From assembly GCF_003651185.1 (NCBI RefSeq), contig NZ_RCDC01000005.1, positions 62,001 to 126,000 of the forward strand: 64,000 nt of DNA, in the 5' to 3' direction. This DNA is from Stenotrophomonas rhizophila. Lineage in GTDB: Bacteria > Pseudomonadota > Gammaproteobacteria > Xanthomonadales > Xanthomonadaceae. The position numbers and the translations under genes were made by a program. Below are positions 55,190-64,000 of this stretch, piece by piece. The notes under the pieces are model-generated. The model had not been told where the DNA came from. It saw nothing but the letters and a program-made list of their open reading frames with translations, and ran no database searches. Positions within the stretch are counted from its first letter, which is position 1, and each line of letters opens with the position of its first letter.

Positions 55190-57532
55190 TCATTCCACGG
55201 GGACCAGCGTCAGCGTGTACGCGGTCTTGCCCGGCAGGAACGGGGTGGGTGTTCCCTTCACCCAGGCGTCGTGTCCGGCGCCCCAGAAGGGTGACAACGG
55301 GTGACCGCTCTGCCCACCGGGCATGTGGATCCATCCCTCGGCTTCGTGGCCGGGCGAGACCACCATCCGCTGCGACGCCCCGAACGCAGGCCCCTGCACG
55401 CGGGGCATGTCGCGGTCGCCGGGCAACGGATCGCCAGGCATGCACAGCCATCGTCGGGCGACGTTGGGCAGGGCGCGACTGACCGGGTGACAGATCGCGG
55501 CGGTGTTGCGCTCGCCCCACGTACGCGCCTCCAGCGGTCCCTGACTGCTCAGGTCTGCCTCCAGCGCCTTGGCGGTATCGGTCAACAGCGCCGTCCAGCT
55601 GGCATACGGGGGTGGCAGCAGATGCGCCGGCCGTTCGCTCACCAATGGCCACAACACGCCCTCGAACTGCCCCAGTCGCGGCTCCAGATAGGCCTCGCCG
55701 AGCTGTGCTTTCGCTGGCGCGAGCAGGCCTTCGCCAACGCGGTCGATCAACATGCCGCGGAAACCGCGGGTGATCCGGTAGCTGACCGAATCGACGGCCG
55801 CATGGCCTTCCCATTGCCGGGTTGCGACCTCAAGCCGCTGCAGGGCAGGGTCGTCGCTGGCGGTGACCACCTCGCGCAGCAGGTGCCACCAGCGCGTGAG
55901 CAACAGGGCGCGATCGTCGAGCTGGATCGCCAGCAGGTCGGCTTCGGTGAAGCGCTCCTTCGCCATCAGGCCATCGCGGATCTGCCGGCCGCGCGCACCC
56001 AGGTCGTAGCCCCCGTTCCCGGCGATGGCCAGCGCGTCCCCTTCGAGCACGCGGCCGTTGGCGGTCCACAGCCGATGCGTGGGTGGATCGATCAATGCGG
56101 GCGCGCCATCGCTGCGGATCGCCCACGGCGTGCAGCTCGCGGGCGCCGTGATCGTGTTGCCGTTTGGCGGGCAGCCCGCAGCGCGGCCCGGACGTGTGCC
56201 GATCAACCGCCAGGCGATGCGTCCGTTACGGTCGGCGATGATCAGATTCTGCGCGGGAATACCGCTGCGGTCGGCTACCTGGAACGCCTGGTCAAGATCC
56301 CTTGCGCGCGCCATCTCGGCAAAGTCCAGACGGACCGCACCGGGAAGCTGCGCCGTCCAGCGCAGTGCCTCGCCACTGCCGTCCGGCCGTTCGTGGAGTA
56401 CCGGACCCCAGGCGGTCTCGCGCACGCGCAGCGTCACCGGCGCTTGACCGGCGACGCGGATACGCTCTTCATGCGTGGTGATGCCTTGGGCATCGGCGGG
56501 CACGCTGCGGAAATCGGCGGTGTCGATGTAACTGTTGGTGAAGCCCCAGGCAACGTGTCCGTTGCTGCCGACGACGATGGCCGGCAGGCCGGGCAGCGAG
56601 AAGCCGCTGACATCGACGCGCCCGTCGGGCGCCTGCGGATCGGGATAGCGCAGCCGTACCCGGAACCAGAGATTCGGCGCGCGCAGTCCCAGGTGCATGT
56701 CGTCGGCGACGATGGCGCGGCCGTCCGTGGTCAGTGCACCGGACACGGCGAAGTTGTTGCTGCCCAGCACGTCCGGGTCCAGATGACCGGCGGCGGCACC
56801 GGTTGCCTGCGCCGCATCGAGCCGTCGGAGATCCAGCGCCGTGGCGTCCGGTAGCGGGGCGTTGCCGCGCGCCCCGCCAAACAGGGGGGCATCCCACTCG
56901 CTGCCCTCGTGGCTGAGCAGTGCATACAGCGCCGGTGGCACCACCGCGCGGATCCGCGCCATCGCCAGTTCGTTCTGATTGGTGGGGTCCTGCAGGTCGG
57001 CATACATCGCCAGCCCGGTCAGCACGCTGTCTTCGGTCCGCCACGGTGCGGGCGTCTGGCGCAGCAGCAGATAGGGCCAAGGCCGTACCCGAAGATCCGC
57101 GACGCCTTGGTTGATGCCGTCCACATAGGCCTGCAGGGCAGCGGCACTGCTGCCCGTGGCAACCTCCAGGTGGGCCTCGGTGCGCGCCCGCAGCCGGTGC
57201 ACGCGCATGCGCTTGTCCATCTCGATCGCCGCCGGGCCGAACAGCTCGGCGAGCTCGCCAGCGGCAGTACGACGCATCAGGTCCATCTCGAAGTAGCGCT
57301 CCTGCGCATGCACCAGACCCAGCGCCCGCATTGCATCGGCCTGGGTCCGGGCCTCGATGGTGACCACGCCCAAGGCATCCCGGGTGATGCTCACCGGCGC
57401 CGCCAGGCCGGTCATGGCCTGTTCGCCTTCCAGGCGGGGCAGGCTGCCACGCAGCAGCCACCACACCATCAAAACCGCCGCCAGCGTCAGTATCAACGCT
57501 CCCCAGACCAACCGCTTCAGCCAATGCCGCAT
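55190..57532 (-). CDS. Penicillin acylase (Ntn-hydrolase) family protein
   Basis: A 780-residue envelope enzyme. The N-terminal anchor is LVWGALILTLAAVLMVWWLL, then a short alpha chain. The beta chain begins at Ser258 in LGSNNFAVSG, the autocleavage and catalytic serine of this family. A late Asn motif (ASWTALLTDTAKALE and the GGQSGHPLSPFWGAG end) is typical. It may hydrolyse acyl-homoserine lactones or other amide substrates; quorum-quenching acylases of this family exist but specificity cannot be read here. Start ATG at 57532; 57541 is the alternative. Confidence 0.9.
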   Translation of the reverse strand: MRHWLKRLVWGALILTLAAVLMVWWLLRGSLPRLEGEQAMTGLAAPVSITRDALGVVTIEARTQADAMRALGLVHAQERYFEMDLMRRTAAGELAELFGPAAIEMDKRMRVHRLRARTEAHLEVATGSSAAALQAYVDGINQGVADLRVRPWPYLLLRQTPAPWRTEDSVLTGLAMYADLQDPTNQNELAMARIRAVVPPALYALLSHEGSEWDAPLFGGARGNAPLPDATALDLRRLDAAQATGAAAGHLDPDVLGSNNFAVSGALTTDGRAIVADDMHLGLRAPNLWFRVRLRYPDPQAPDGRVDVSGFSLPGLPAIVVGSNGHVAWGFTNSYIDTADFRSVPADAQGITTHEERIRVAGQAPVTLRVRETAWGPVLHERPDGSGEALRWTAQLPGAVRLDFAEMARARDLDQAFQVADRSGIPAQNLIIADRNGRIAWRLIGTRPGRAAGCPPNGNTITAPASCTPWAIRSDGAPALIDPPTHRLWTANGRVLEGDALAIAGNGGYDLGARGRQIRDGLMAKERFTEADLLAIQLDDRALLLTRWWHLLREVVTASDDPALQRLEVATRQWEGHAAVDSVSYRITRGFRGMLIDRVGEGLLAPAKAQLGEAYLEPRLGQFEGVLWPLVSERPAHLLPPPYASWTALLTDTAKALEADLSSQGPLEARTWGERNTAAICHPVSRALPNVARRWLCMPGDPLPGDRDMPRVQGPAFGASQRMVVSPGHEAEGWIHMPGGQSGHPLSPFWGAGHDAWVKGTPTPFLPGKTAYTLTLVPVE

Positions 57533-57686
57533 CCTGCGCATCCCCCAGTAGGTGTGGTTGGATTGTAGGGGAGGCGTGAACGCCCTGTGCACGCCGACCG
57601 AAGCGCAACTGCAACTGATTCCGATTAGATCACCGGAATTCCAGATAGGGCACCATGCGCGCATTGATTCATCAGGAGCACCCCCC

Positions 57687-58175
57687 ATGAAAGGCAACCC
57701 GGACGTCATCGCCTGCTTGAAGGAACTGCTGCGCGGCGAGTTGGCTGCGCGCGACCAGTACTTCATCCATTCGCGCCGCTACGAAGACCAGGGCCTGTTC
57801 GCGCTCTATGAGCGCCTCAACCACGAGATGGAAGAAGAGACCCAGCACGCCGACGCGCTGCTGCGCCGCATCCTTTTCCTCGGCGGCGACCCGGACATGC
57901 GCCCGCATGTGTTCGAGCCCGGCGTGACCGTGGAAGAGATGCTGCAGAAGGACCTGGAGACCGAGTACAGCGTCCGCGACAACCTGGCCGCCGGCATGAA
58001 GCTGTGCGAACAGCACCAGGACTATGTCAGCCGCGACATGCTGCTGGTGCAGTTGAAGGACACCGAAGAAGACCACGCCTGGTGGCTGGAGCAGCAGCTG
58101 GGCCTGATCAAGCGCATCGGCCTGGCGCTGTACCAGACCAGCAAGATGGATGCGAAAGGCACCGCTGCGCACTGA
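57687..58175 (+). CDS. ftnA: Bacterioferritin-like ferritin (FtnA-type, lacking the haem methionine)
   Basis: A 162-residue ferritin that oxidises and stores iron in a 24-mer cage. Start [31 protein letters not shown] at 57687. Ferroxidase residues Glu18, Tyr25, Glu51 and His54 are present, as are the later ones in LEDEE-like [17 protein letters not shown]. Residue 52, the haem-ligating methionine in E. coli Bfr, is Thr. It closely matches what I recall of P. aeruginosa FtnA in the segment [19 protein letters not shown]. Divergent from the acylase gene. Confidence 0.93.
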   Translation: MKGNPDVIACLKELLRGELAARDQYFIHSRRYEDQGLFALYERLNHEMEEETQHADALLRRILFLGGDPDMRPHVFEPGVTVEEMLQKDLETEYSVRDNLAAGMKLCEQHQDYVSRDMLLVQLKDTEEDHAWWLEQQLGLIKRIGLALYQTSKMDAKGTAAH

Positions 58176-58195
58176 GTGCGGCATCGGGTTCCGCA

Positions 58196-58262
58196 CGCCA
58201 GCCAGCCTTCGCCAGCCAGCTGCTGAACCCCCGTCCGCCCGCCAGCCTCTGCCAGCCAGCTG
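58196..58262. repeat. Short imperfect direct repeat of 27 bp
   Basis: Two copies of a GCCAGCC-rich 27-bp unit (58196-58222 and 58236-58262), each ending TGCCAGCCAGCTG or TCGCCAGCCAGCTG, are spaced 40 bp apart after ftnA. Confidence 0.6.
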
Positions 58263-58280
58263 ACGTTGATTCGAACAGAG

Positions 58281-58304
58281 AGGCCGGGGAAACCCGGCCT
58301 TTTC
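58281..58304 (+). terminator. Terminator of ftnA
   Basis: AGGCCGGG-GAAA-CCCGGCCT is followed by TTTCTG. The 8-bp stem with a T run lies 105 nt after the ftnA stop, beyond the direct repeats. Confidence 0.75.
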
Positions 58305-58378
58305 TGTGGGCAAAAAGGCTCTCCCTCCGTCCGCGTGGCAAGCCTGAAGCGCTCTGAACCTTTCAGTCGCGGCCGCAG

Positions 58379-58486
58379 GTGGGTCGAGCGCTGGGCCGCG
58401 ATGCCCTTGCCGGCGAATGTCCCCCGGCGTCGGCCTGCGGCCGCCACCTCCTCCTTTATTTCGCCCACAAGGGCATCGCGACCCAC
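58379..58486 (+). repeat. Hairpin-bounded intergenic element, copy A
   Basis: Its ends pair: GTGGGT plus CGCGATGCCCTTG (58397-58409) on the left match CAAGGGCATCGCGACCCAC (58468-58486) on the right, with 12 extra nt inside the left arm. The core reads GAATGTCCCCCGG, then CCTCCTCCTTTATTTCGCCC. The core recurs inverted in copy B. Confidence 0.7.
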
Positions 58487-58548
58487 GTATAGAGACCACT
58501 GGCGCTTCACAGCAATGCCCGGTGTTACGCCTGCGCGCCGCGAGCCGA

Positions 58549-58655
58549 GCCCCGTAGCGGCCGGCAGGCTCCTGGGCAAAATCAAGGAGGAGGACGTCGC
58601 CGTCAGGCGGCGGCCGGGGGACATTTGCCGAGGGGCCTGCCGGTCGCTACGGGGC
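58549..58655 (-). repeat. Hairpin-bounded intergenic element, copy B
   Basis: Its 21-nt ends (starting GCCCCGTAGCGGCCGGCAGG on the left, 58549-58569, and 58635-58655 on the right) are inverted repeats with one mismatch. Read on the minus strand the core is CAAATGTCCCCCGG and later CCTCCTCCTTGATTTTGCCC, clearly related to copy A although the arms differ in sequence. Confidence 0.7.
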
Positions 58656-58735
58656 CCCTCACGCTCTCGGTAGACCCGAGCGGAGACACCGCCAGATCCA
58701 ACATGCACCGCAGGCGCTCCCTTCGTTGGGAGAAG

Positions 58736-58770
58736 AACAAAAAAACGGCCGGGTTTCCCCGGCCGTTCCG
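58736..58770 (-). terminator. Terminator of parC
   Basis: AACGGCCGGG and CCCGGCCGTT arms with a TTTC loop are flanked by AACAAAAAAA, which is a run of seven T on the minus strand. It ends the parC transcript. Confidence 0.85.
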
Positions 58771-58792
58771 ATTCACGTCAACACCGCGACGC

Positions 58793-61036
58793 TTACTCCA
58801 CCGCCAGCCCTTCCACCTTCTGCCAGCCACGCGGCAGCAGATGGCCACGGGTCGCGCGGGTGCCCAGGTAGGTGTCCAGATCCTTGAACGACAGGTTCAT
58901 CGTGCGCTGGCCGCTGCGGACCAGCAGCGTGTTGCCCGGCGCTACCGATACCACCGCGACCACGCGCTCGGTGGCGAGCTTGGCCTTGGGGATGTCGATG
59001 ATCTTGTTGCCCTTGCCCTTGTCCAGTTCCGGCAGGTCGCTGGCCGCGATCGCCAGCAGGTTGCCCGAGCTGGTCACGGCCACGATGCGGTCCGTCTCCG
59101 GATTGGCGACCACGGCCGGGGTCAGCACCTTGGAGCCGGAGGTCAGGTTGAGCATCGCCTTGCCGGCCTTGTTGCGGCCGGTGAGGTTCTCGAAGCGGGT
59201 CACGAAGCCGTAGCCGTGCGTGGAGGCCAGCACAAAGCGCGTGTTGTTCTCGCCGCTGGCCAGCGTCATGAAGGCGCTGCCCGGCGCTGGTGAGAAGCGA
59301 CCGGTCAGCGGTTCGCCATTGCCACGGGCCGAGGGCAGGGTATGGATCAGGGTCGAATACGCCCGGCCCTCGCTGTCCAGGAACGCCACCTGCTGCGTAC
59401 TGCGTGCGCGCACCGAACCGAGCAGCGCATCGCCATCACGGTAGGACAGGGTGGACGGGTCCATGTCGTGGCCCTTGGCCGCACGGATCCAGCCCTTCTC
59501 CGAGAGCACCACCGTCATCGGCTCGCTCGGCACCAGCTCGGTTTCATCGATGGCCTGCGCCGCGCCACGCTGCACCAGCGGCGAGCGACGGTCATCCCCG
59601 AACTTCTTGGCATCGGCCACCAGCTCATCGCGGATCAGCTTCTTCAGCTTGGCCTTGCTCTCCAGGATGCCGACGATCTTGTCGCGTTCCTTGGCCAGCT
59701 CGTCCTGCTCGCCGCGGATCTTCATCTCTTCCAGGCGGGCCAGCTGCTTCAGCTTGGTTTCCAGGATGTACTCGGCCTGTTCCTCGCTCAGCGCGAAGCG
59801 CGCGATCAGCGCCGGCTTGGCTTCGTCCTCGGTGCGGATGATGTGGATCACTTCATCCAGGTTGAGGAAGGCGATCAGCAAGCCATCCAACATGTGCAGG
59901 CGGCGCTCGACCTTCTGCAGGCGATGGTTGAGGCGGCGGGTCACGGTGGTGCTGCGGAACTGCAGCCACTCGCTGAGCAGGGTCTTGAGGTTCTTCACCT
60001 GCGGGCGGCCGTCCAGGCCGATCACATTGAGGTTGACCCGGTAGCTGCGCTCCAGATCGGTGGTGGCGAACAGGTGGCCCATCAGCTGCTCGGCGTCCAC
60101 GCGGTTGGAGCGCGGTACCAGCACCACGCGCACCGGGTTGGCGTGGTCGGACTCATCGCGGATGTCCTCCAGCCACGGCAGCTTCTTGGCGCGCATCTGC
60201 GCGGCGATCTGCTCGATCACCTTCGACGGCGACACCTGGAACGGCAGCGCGTTGACCACGATGTTGCCGTTCTCCTTCAGGAAGGTGGAACGCGCCCGCA
60301 CGCTGCCGTAGCCGGTTTCGTACATGGTGCGCAGATCGGCGATCGGGGTGATGATCTCGGCGAAGCTCGGGTAGTCCGGGCCTTTCACGTGCTCGCACAG
60401 GTCGGTGACCGTCGCATCGGGGTCGTCGAGCAGGTGCAGCAGTGCGCTGACGATCTCGTTGAGGTTGTGCGGCGGCACATCGGTGGCCATGCCCACGGCG
60501 ATGCCGGTGGTGCCGTTGAGCAACAGGTGCGGCAGGCGCGCCGGCATCCAGGTCGGCTCTTCCAGCGTGCCGTCGAAGTTCGGGGTCCAGTCGGTGGTGC
60601 CCTGGTTGATCTCGCCCAGCAGCACTTCGGCGATCGGGGTCAGCTTGGACTCGGTGTAACGCATGGCCGCGAACGACTTGGGATCATCGGTCGAGCCGAA
60701 GTTGCCCTGGCCTTCGATCAGCGGGTAGCGGTACGAGAACGGCTGGGCCATCAGCACCAGCGCTTCGTAGCAGGCGCTGTCGCCATGCGGGTGGTACTTG
60801 CCGATCACGTCACCGACGGTACGCGCGGACTTCTTCGGCTTGGAGGACGCGTTCAGACCCAGCTCGCTCATCGCGTAGATGATGCGGCGCTGCACCGGCT
60901 TCAGGCCGTCGCCGAGGAACGGCAGTGCGCGGTCGAGCACCACGTACATGGAATAGTCCAGGTACGCCCGTTCGGCGTACTCGCGCAGGGGCAGCTGTTC
61001 AAAGCCGTGGAACGCGGGGCGGGCAAGATCGGTCAT
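58793..61036 (-). CDS. parC: DNA topoisomerase IV subunit A
   Basis: A 747-residue ParC that decatenates daughter chromosomes with ParE. It starts [52 protein letters not shown]. The quinolone-determining region is [16 protein letters not shown], wild-type at the serine and glutamate usually changed in resistance. The DNA-cleaving tyrosine is in [12 protein letters not shown]. The C-terminal beta-pinwheel ends VEGLAVE. Full-length for the family. Confidence 0.97.
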   Translation of the reverse strand: MTDLARPAFHGFEQLPLREYAERAYLDYSMYVVLDRALPFLGDGLKPVQRRIIYAMSELGLNASSKPKKSARTVGDVIGKYHPHGDSACYEALVLMAQPFSYRYPLIEGQGNFGSTDDPKSFAAMRYTESKLTPIAEVLLGEINQGTTDWTPNFDGTLEEPTWMPARLPHLLLNGTTGIAVGMATDVPPHNLNEIVSALLHLLDDPDATVTDLCEHVKGPDYPSFAEIITPIADLRTMYETGYGSVRARSTFLKENGNIVVNALPFQVSPSKVIEQIAAQMRAKKLPWLEDIRDESDHANPVRVVLVPRSNRVDAEQLMGHLFATTDLERSYRVNLNVIGLDGRPQVKNLKTLLSEWLQFRSTTVTRRLNHRLQKVERRLHMLDGLLIAFLNLDEVIHIIRTEDEAKPALIARFALSEEQAEYILETKLKQLARLEEMKIRGEQDELAKERDKIVGILESKAKLKKLIRDELVADAKKFGDDRRSPLVQRGAAQAIDETELVPSEPMTVVLSEKGWIRAAKGHDMDPSTLSYRDGDALLGSVRARSTQQVAFLDSEGRAYSTLIHTLPSARGNGEPLTGRFSPAPGSAFMTLASGENNTRFVLASTHGYGFVTRFENLTGRNKAGKAMLNLTSGSKVLTPAVVANPETDRIVAVTSSGNLLAIAASDLPELDKGKGNKIIDIPKAKLATERVVAVVSVAPGNTLLVRSGQRTMNLSFKDLDTYLGTRATRGHLLPRGWQKVEGLAVE

Positions 61037-61094
61037 GCGGGATTGTTACCTGTGGCAAGGGACGGCGACGGCTGTCGCCCTCGCAGGCGGATGA

Positions 61095-61973
61095 TTATCC
61101 GGATGCGGCCGGGGATGCCAAGCCGCGTGATGGGTTCAGGGGGTGTCCGCTGCGCGCCAGATAGCGCCCGGGCGGGCTGCCGAAGTGGCGGCGGAAGACA
61201 GTAACGAAGGCGCTGGGGCTGCTGAACCCCAGTTCGTGCGCGATATCGGACACGCTCTGGCCATCGGAGAGCCGGCGCAGCCCCTCGGCCAGCCGGGCCT
61301 GCTGGCGCCATTGCGCGAAGCTGAGCGTGGTTTCATCGCGGAAGTGCCGGGTCAGTGTACGCGGCGACAGCCCGGCCCACTGGGCCCATTGCTCCAGGCT
61401 GCGGCCGTCGGCCGGGTCGGCGATCAGCTGCGAGGCGATCCTCAGCAGGCGCCGGTCCTGCGGCATCGGCAGGTGCATGCGCTGGCGCGGCGCATTGCGG
61501 ATCTCGTCCAGCAGGACCTCGATCATGTGCTGCTGGCGCAGGCTCGGCTCGGCCGCGGGCACCCACGCGGTGACGCGCAGCGAGAGCGCCTGCAGGAGAT
61601 CGGAAATGGCCAGCACGCAAGGTTCGTCGGGCAGATCACAGGCCATCGGCGCGCTCACGATCACGCCCCAGCCACGCAGCGGCCCGCAGATATCCACCGT
61701 ATGCGGCTCGCCCGGTGGCATCCAGCCGGCACAGCCCGGTGGCAGCGACCAGGTGCCGTGGCGGGTGCGGGTGGTGAGCAGCCCGGCCTCCACGCAGATC
61801 AGCTGGGCGCGCCGGTGCTGGTGCCAGTCGATCTCGCGTTCCAGCCCCTTGGGGCTCTCGATGCGGAAGCCGAGCACGCCCAGTCCGTCATCCCGCTCGA
61901 ACCAGTCCAGGACCTGGTTGCGGATCATCTGGGTGGCCTCGGTCTCCAGCGCTGGCCTGAAAGTGTTATCCAT
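61095..61973 (-). CDS. AraC-family transcriptional regulator
   Basis: A 292-residue regulator. An N-terminal cupin-like domain (EREIDWHQHRRAQLICVEAGLLTTRTRHGTWSLPPGCAGWMPPGEPHTV) is followed by a C-terminal HTH_18 domain (DGRSLEQWAQWAGLSPRTLTRHFRDETTLSFAQWRQQARLAEGLRRLSDGQSVSDIAHELGFSSPSAFVTVFRRHFG). The start is MDNTFRPALE at 61973. It faces the emrR-like gene across 143 AT-rich nt and may co-regulate the efflux operon; this is inference. Confidence 0.92.
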   Translation of the reverse strand: MDNTFRPALETEATQMIRNQVLDWFERDDGLGVLGFRIESPKGLEREIDWHQHRRAQLICVEAGLLTTRTRHGTWSLPPGCAGWMPPGEPHTVDICGPLRGWGVIVSAPMACDLPDEPCVLAISDLLQALSLRVTAWVPAAEPSLRQQHMIEVLLDEIRNAPRQRMHLPMPQDRRLLRIASQLIADPADGRSLEQWAQWAGLSPRTLTRHFRDETTLSFAQWRQQARLAEGLRRLSDGQSVSDIAHELGFSSPSAFVTVFRRHFGSPPGRYLARSGHPLNPSRGLASPAASG

Positions 61974-62054
61974 TGTCCAAATTGTAATACCCGGCCAGTG
62001 GCGGGCGCCATTAAGGTAGCGACCTCCCCATTGTTCTGATTGCTGCAACACAGC

Positions 62055-62091
62055 ATTTGGTTCCAAATTAAATATTTCTATTGAGAAATAT
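62055..62091. promoter_or_regulatory. Operator candidates between araC-type and emrR-like genes
   Basis: Two palindromes sit in an AT-rich stretch: ATTTGG-TT-CCAAAT (62055-62068) and ATATTTCT-ATTG-AGAAATAT (62072-62091). MarR proteins bind such dyads. A direct repeat TCCAAATT occurs at 61976-61983 and 62062-62069, a typical AraC-type half-site arrangement. Confidence 0.6.
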
Positions 62092-62116
62092 ATTTTTTGG
62101 AAGAGAATGCTCACCC

Positions 62117-62560
62117 ATGATCTGCCCTGATGCCCATCCCCCCAGCTTCGGACTCCTGCTGCGCCAAGTGCGCGATGGCCTGGTCCGTCAGCTAGACACG
62201 TCGATGGCCGAGGAAAACCTCGGTATTGGCTTCACCCACTATCTCGGCCTGAAGGTGCTCGCGGCACGTGCCCCGTGCACCGCCAACGAGTTGGCCCAGG
62301 CCCTGGACCAGGTGCCCAGCGCGGTCACCCGCCTGCTGGACAAGCTGGAAGCCCTGGACTGCGTGCGGCGCGAGCCACATGCCCAGGACCGGCGGGCGCT
62401 GCAGATCGTGCTGACCGAGCCGGGCCGCCAGTTGTGGGCCCGCCTCAAACAGCGGGGCGACCAGACCATCGACGACGCCATGCGTGATCTGTCTGCGGAC
62501 GAACGCGCGCAGCTGCTTTCCCTCATGACCCGTGTACGCGACTCACTGGTAACGCCATGA
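62117..62560 (+). CDS. emrR: MarR-family regulator, EmrR-like
   Basis: A 147-residue MarR protein. The winged helix-turn-helix is PCTANELAQALDQVPSAVTRLLDKLEALDCVRREPHAQDRRALQIVLTEPGRQL. It is followed with a 4-nt overlap (ATGA) by an outer membrane efflux lipoprotein. This arrangement matches the emrRCAB multidrug operon described in S. maltophilia, where EmrR represses the operon and ligands release it. The symbol rests on gene order. Confidence 0.85.
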   Translation: MICPDAHPPSFGLLLRQVRDGLVRQLDTSMAEENLGIGFTHYLGLKVLAARAPCTANELAQALDQVPSAVTRLLDKLEALDCVRREPHAQDRRALQIVLTEPGRQLWARLKQRGDQTIDDAMRDLSADERAQLLSLMTRVRDSLVTP

Positions 62561-64000
62561 CTTCCATGTTTGAACGTTCTTATTCACTGCGCCCACTGCG
62601 GCCGGTGCTGGTCTCCGCGCTGGCGCTTGCGCTGGCCGCGTGTGCCAGCAGCCGCGGCCTGGAGCCGCAGGGCCGCCTGCTCGATGCCGACAGCCTGCAG
62701 ACCCAGCGCACCCTGGCCGGCACCGGCCTGAGCCAGCCCGGCTGGCCAGCCACGGACTGGTGGCGCGCGCTGGGCGATCCGCAGCTGGACGCGCTGATCG
62801 CCGAAGGCCTGCAGCGCAATCCGGGGCTGGACGCGGCCGATGCACGCCTGCGCCAGGCGCGTGCCCAGATCGGCACCGCCCGCGCCGACCGCCTGCCCAG
62901 CGTGTCCGCCTCCGGTGGCTACACCGGCGTACGCCTGCCCGAATCGATGGTCGGCGACGAACTCGGCGGCAGCTATGCCGGCAGCGGCCAGGCCTATCTG
63001 AGCTTCAGCTACGGCATCGACCTGTGGGGTGGCAAGCGCGCCGCGTGGGAAGCGGCCGTGGACAGCGGTCATGCCGCCGAAGTGGACGCCCAGGCCGCAC
63101 GCCTGAATCTCTCCGCCGCCATCGCCGAGGCGTATGCGCAGCTCGGTTACGCGTGGACGCTGCATGACGTGGCCAGCGAAGAACTGGCCCGATCGCAGAA
63201 GACGCTGGAGCTGACCCGTCAGCGACGTGCCGCTGGCATCGACAGTGACCTGCAGACCCGCCAGGCCGAAGCCCGTATTCCGGCCGCGCAGCAGCAACAG
63301 CAGGCCGCGCAGCAGCAGATCGACGAAGCCCGCACCGCGCTCGCCGCGCTGGTCGGGCAGGGCCCCGACCGGGGCCTGCAGATCGTGCGCCCGCAGGTGT
63401 TGAACCCGCTGGCCCTGCAGCTGCCCGGCGTGCTGCCGAGCGAACTGCTCGGCCGTCGCCCGGACATCGTCGCCGCGCGCTGGCGCGTGGAAGCAGCCAA
63501 CCGCGAGATCCACGCGGCCAAGGCCGCGTTCTATCCCAGTCTCAACCTGACCGCCCTGGGCGGCGTGGTCTTCAGTGAAGTAGACCAGCTGCTCAAGAGT
63601 GGCTCGACGTTCGCTTTCCTCGGCCCGGCACTGAGCCTGCCGATCTTCGACGGTGGCCGCCTGCGCGCCAATCTGGGCAAGACCGACGCGCAGTACGACC
63701 TGGCCGTGGCCGACTACAACCAGTCCGTGCTCAACGCGCTGCGCGATGTCGCCGACCAGGTCAACGCGGTGCGCTCGCTGGCCGACCAGGCCAATGCCCA
63801 GGCCCAGGCCGTCAGCACGGCGCGTGCCGCCCATGATCTGGCCGAACAGCGCTACCGCGCCGGCATCGGCAGCTACCTGGATGTGCTCAGCGTCGAAGAG
63901 CAGTTGCTGGTCTCCCAGCAGCGGCTGGCCGAACTGCAGTCGCGTCAGATCCTTGTTTCGGTCCGCCTGAGCCAGGCGTTGGGCGGTGGTTTCACCCCGA
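62557..64000 (+). CDS. emrC: Outer membrane efflux lipoprotein (TolC/NodT family), partial
   Basis: About 481 residues are visible; no stop occurs before the window ends. It starts at the ATG overlapping the emrR stop. The lipoprotein signal is LVSALALALAACASS (lipobox L-A-A-C). The OEP repeats LIAEGLQRNPGLDAADARLRQARAQIGTARADRLP and AVADYNQSVLNALRDVADQVNAVRSLADQ, with the GGGF end at ALGGGFTP, are typical. It should form the outer-membrane channel of a tripartite EmrAB pump encoded beyond the edge. The opposite-strand frame is a shadow. Confidence 0.93.
   Translation, partial: MTSMFERSYSLRPLRPVLVSALALALAACASSRGLEPQGRLLDADSLQTQRTLAGTGLSQPGWPATDWWRALGDPQLDALIAEGLQRNPGLDAADARLRQARAQIGTARADRLPSVSASGGYTGVRLPESMVGDELGGSYAGSGQAYLSFSYGIDLWGGKRAAWEAAVDSGHAAEVDAQAARLNLSAAIAEAYAQLGYAWTLHDVASEELARSQKTLELTRQRRAAGIDSDLQTRQAEARIPAAQQQQQAAQQQIDEARTALAALVGQGPDRGLQIVRPQVLNPLALQLPGVLPSELLGRRPDIVAARWRVEAANREIHAAKAAFYPSLNLTALGGVVFSEVDQLLKSGSTFAFLGPALSLPIFDGGRLRANLGKTDAQYDLAVADYNQSVLNALRDVADQVNAVRSLADQANAQAQAVSTARAAHDLAEQRYRAGIGSYLDVLSVEEQLLVSQQRLAELQSRQILVSVRLSQALGGGFTP

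Larger units (their letters stand above)
58305..58792. other. Noncoding ftnA-parC spacer with paired hairpin elements
   Basis: No gene is supported here. It holds two copies of a related hairpin element in opposite orientation (58379-58486 and 58549-58655) and the parC terminator (58736-58768). Short open frames in this stretch follow the element arms and have no coding-like character. Confidence 0.65.

Noticed and set aside
58305..58720. Small open frames among the hairpin elements before parC
   Set aside because: They run across inverted repeats, lack ribosome-binding sites and have no coding-like composition.
62584..63834. A 416-codon minus-strand open frame
   Set aside because: The plus strand encodes a TolC-family lipoprotein overlapping emrR by ATGA. 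That gene has no stop in the window, so it is easily missed while its shadow is seen.

Overview
This is a high-GC chromosomal window whose gene content, gene order and GTAG-headed palindromic repeats (the SMAG elements known from Stenotrophomonas maltophilia) point to a Stenotrophomonas or very close Xanthomonadaceae relative. Coding density is high. I see no prophage, insertion sequence, CRISPR array, rRNA or tRNA.

Layout. 1-15 kb holds mixed genes: a VOC fragment, a serine beta-lactamase-fold hydrolase, an ABC exporter, a DUF885 lipoprotein, a DUF4349 lipoprotein, a LysR/EamA divergent pair, a cyclophilin, a PadR/HAAS sensor pair, an intracellular polyhydroxyalkanoate depolymerase, a methyltransferase and a HemJ-like membrane protein. 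From 14.4 to 36.8 kb, on the minus strand, lies the conserved envelope, translation and replication cluster read as rpsB-tsf-(HDOD-GGDEF)-pyrH-frr-uppS-cdsA-dxr-rseP-bamA-lpxD-fabZ-lpxA-lpxB-rnhB-dnaE-(lipoprotein)-accA. It joins ribosome assembly and recycling, UMP and isoprenoid supply, undecaprenyl and phospholipid synthesis, outer-membrane protein insertion, lipid A synthesis and DNA replication. From 37.0 to 42.8 kb an archaic chaperone-usher pilus operon (spore-coat-U type pilins) sits between rpsB and the divergent map gene. From 43.0 to 49.9 kb, on the plus strand, come map-glnD-dapD-(DUF2071-like)-arsC/yffB-dapE, linking N-terminal methionine removal, nitrogen sensing and lysine/diaminopimelate synthesis. 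50-64 kb holds a pentapeptide-repeat protein, a Sel1-repeat lipoprotein, asnB, a CPA2 antiporter, a penicillin-acylase-family enzyme, an FtnA-like bacterioferritin, parC, an AraC regulator, and the start of an emrR-emrC-like multidrug efflux operon that runs off the window.

The most interesting signal is upstream of asnB (51760-51914). A 32-codon open reading frame carries five Asn codons within eleven positions. It is followed by a strong intrinsic terminator, and an exact 10-nt copy of the terminator's 3' arm lies inside the reading frame and can pair with the 5' arm as an antiterminator. This has the architecture of ribosome-mediated transcription attenuation responding to asparagine.

Other points of note are a Lys/Ala/Pro histone-H1-like tail of about 80 residues on DapD, an inverted pair of about 107-bp hairpin elements before parC, a five-unit tandem array of 42-43 bp between dnaE and rnhB, a 92-residue mini spore-coat-U protein in the pilus operon, and palindromic operator candidates before padR and before the efflux operon.
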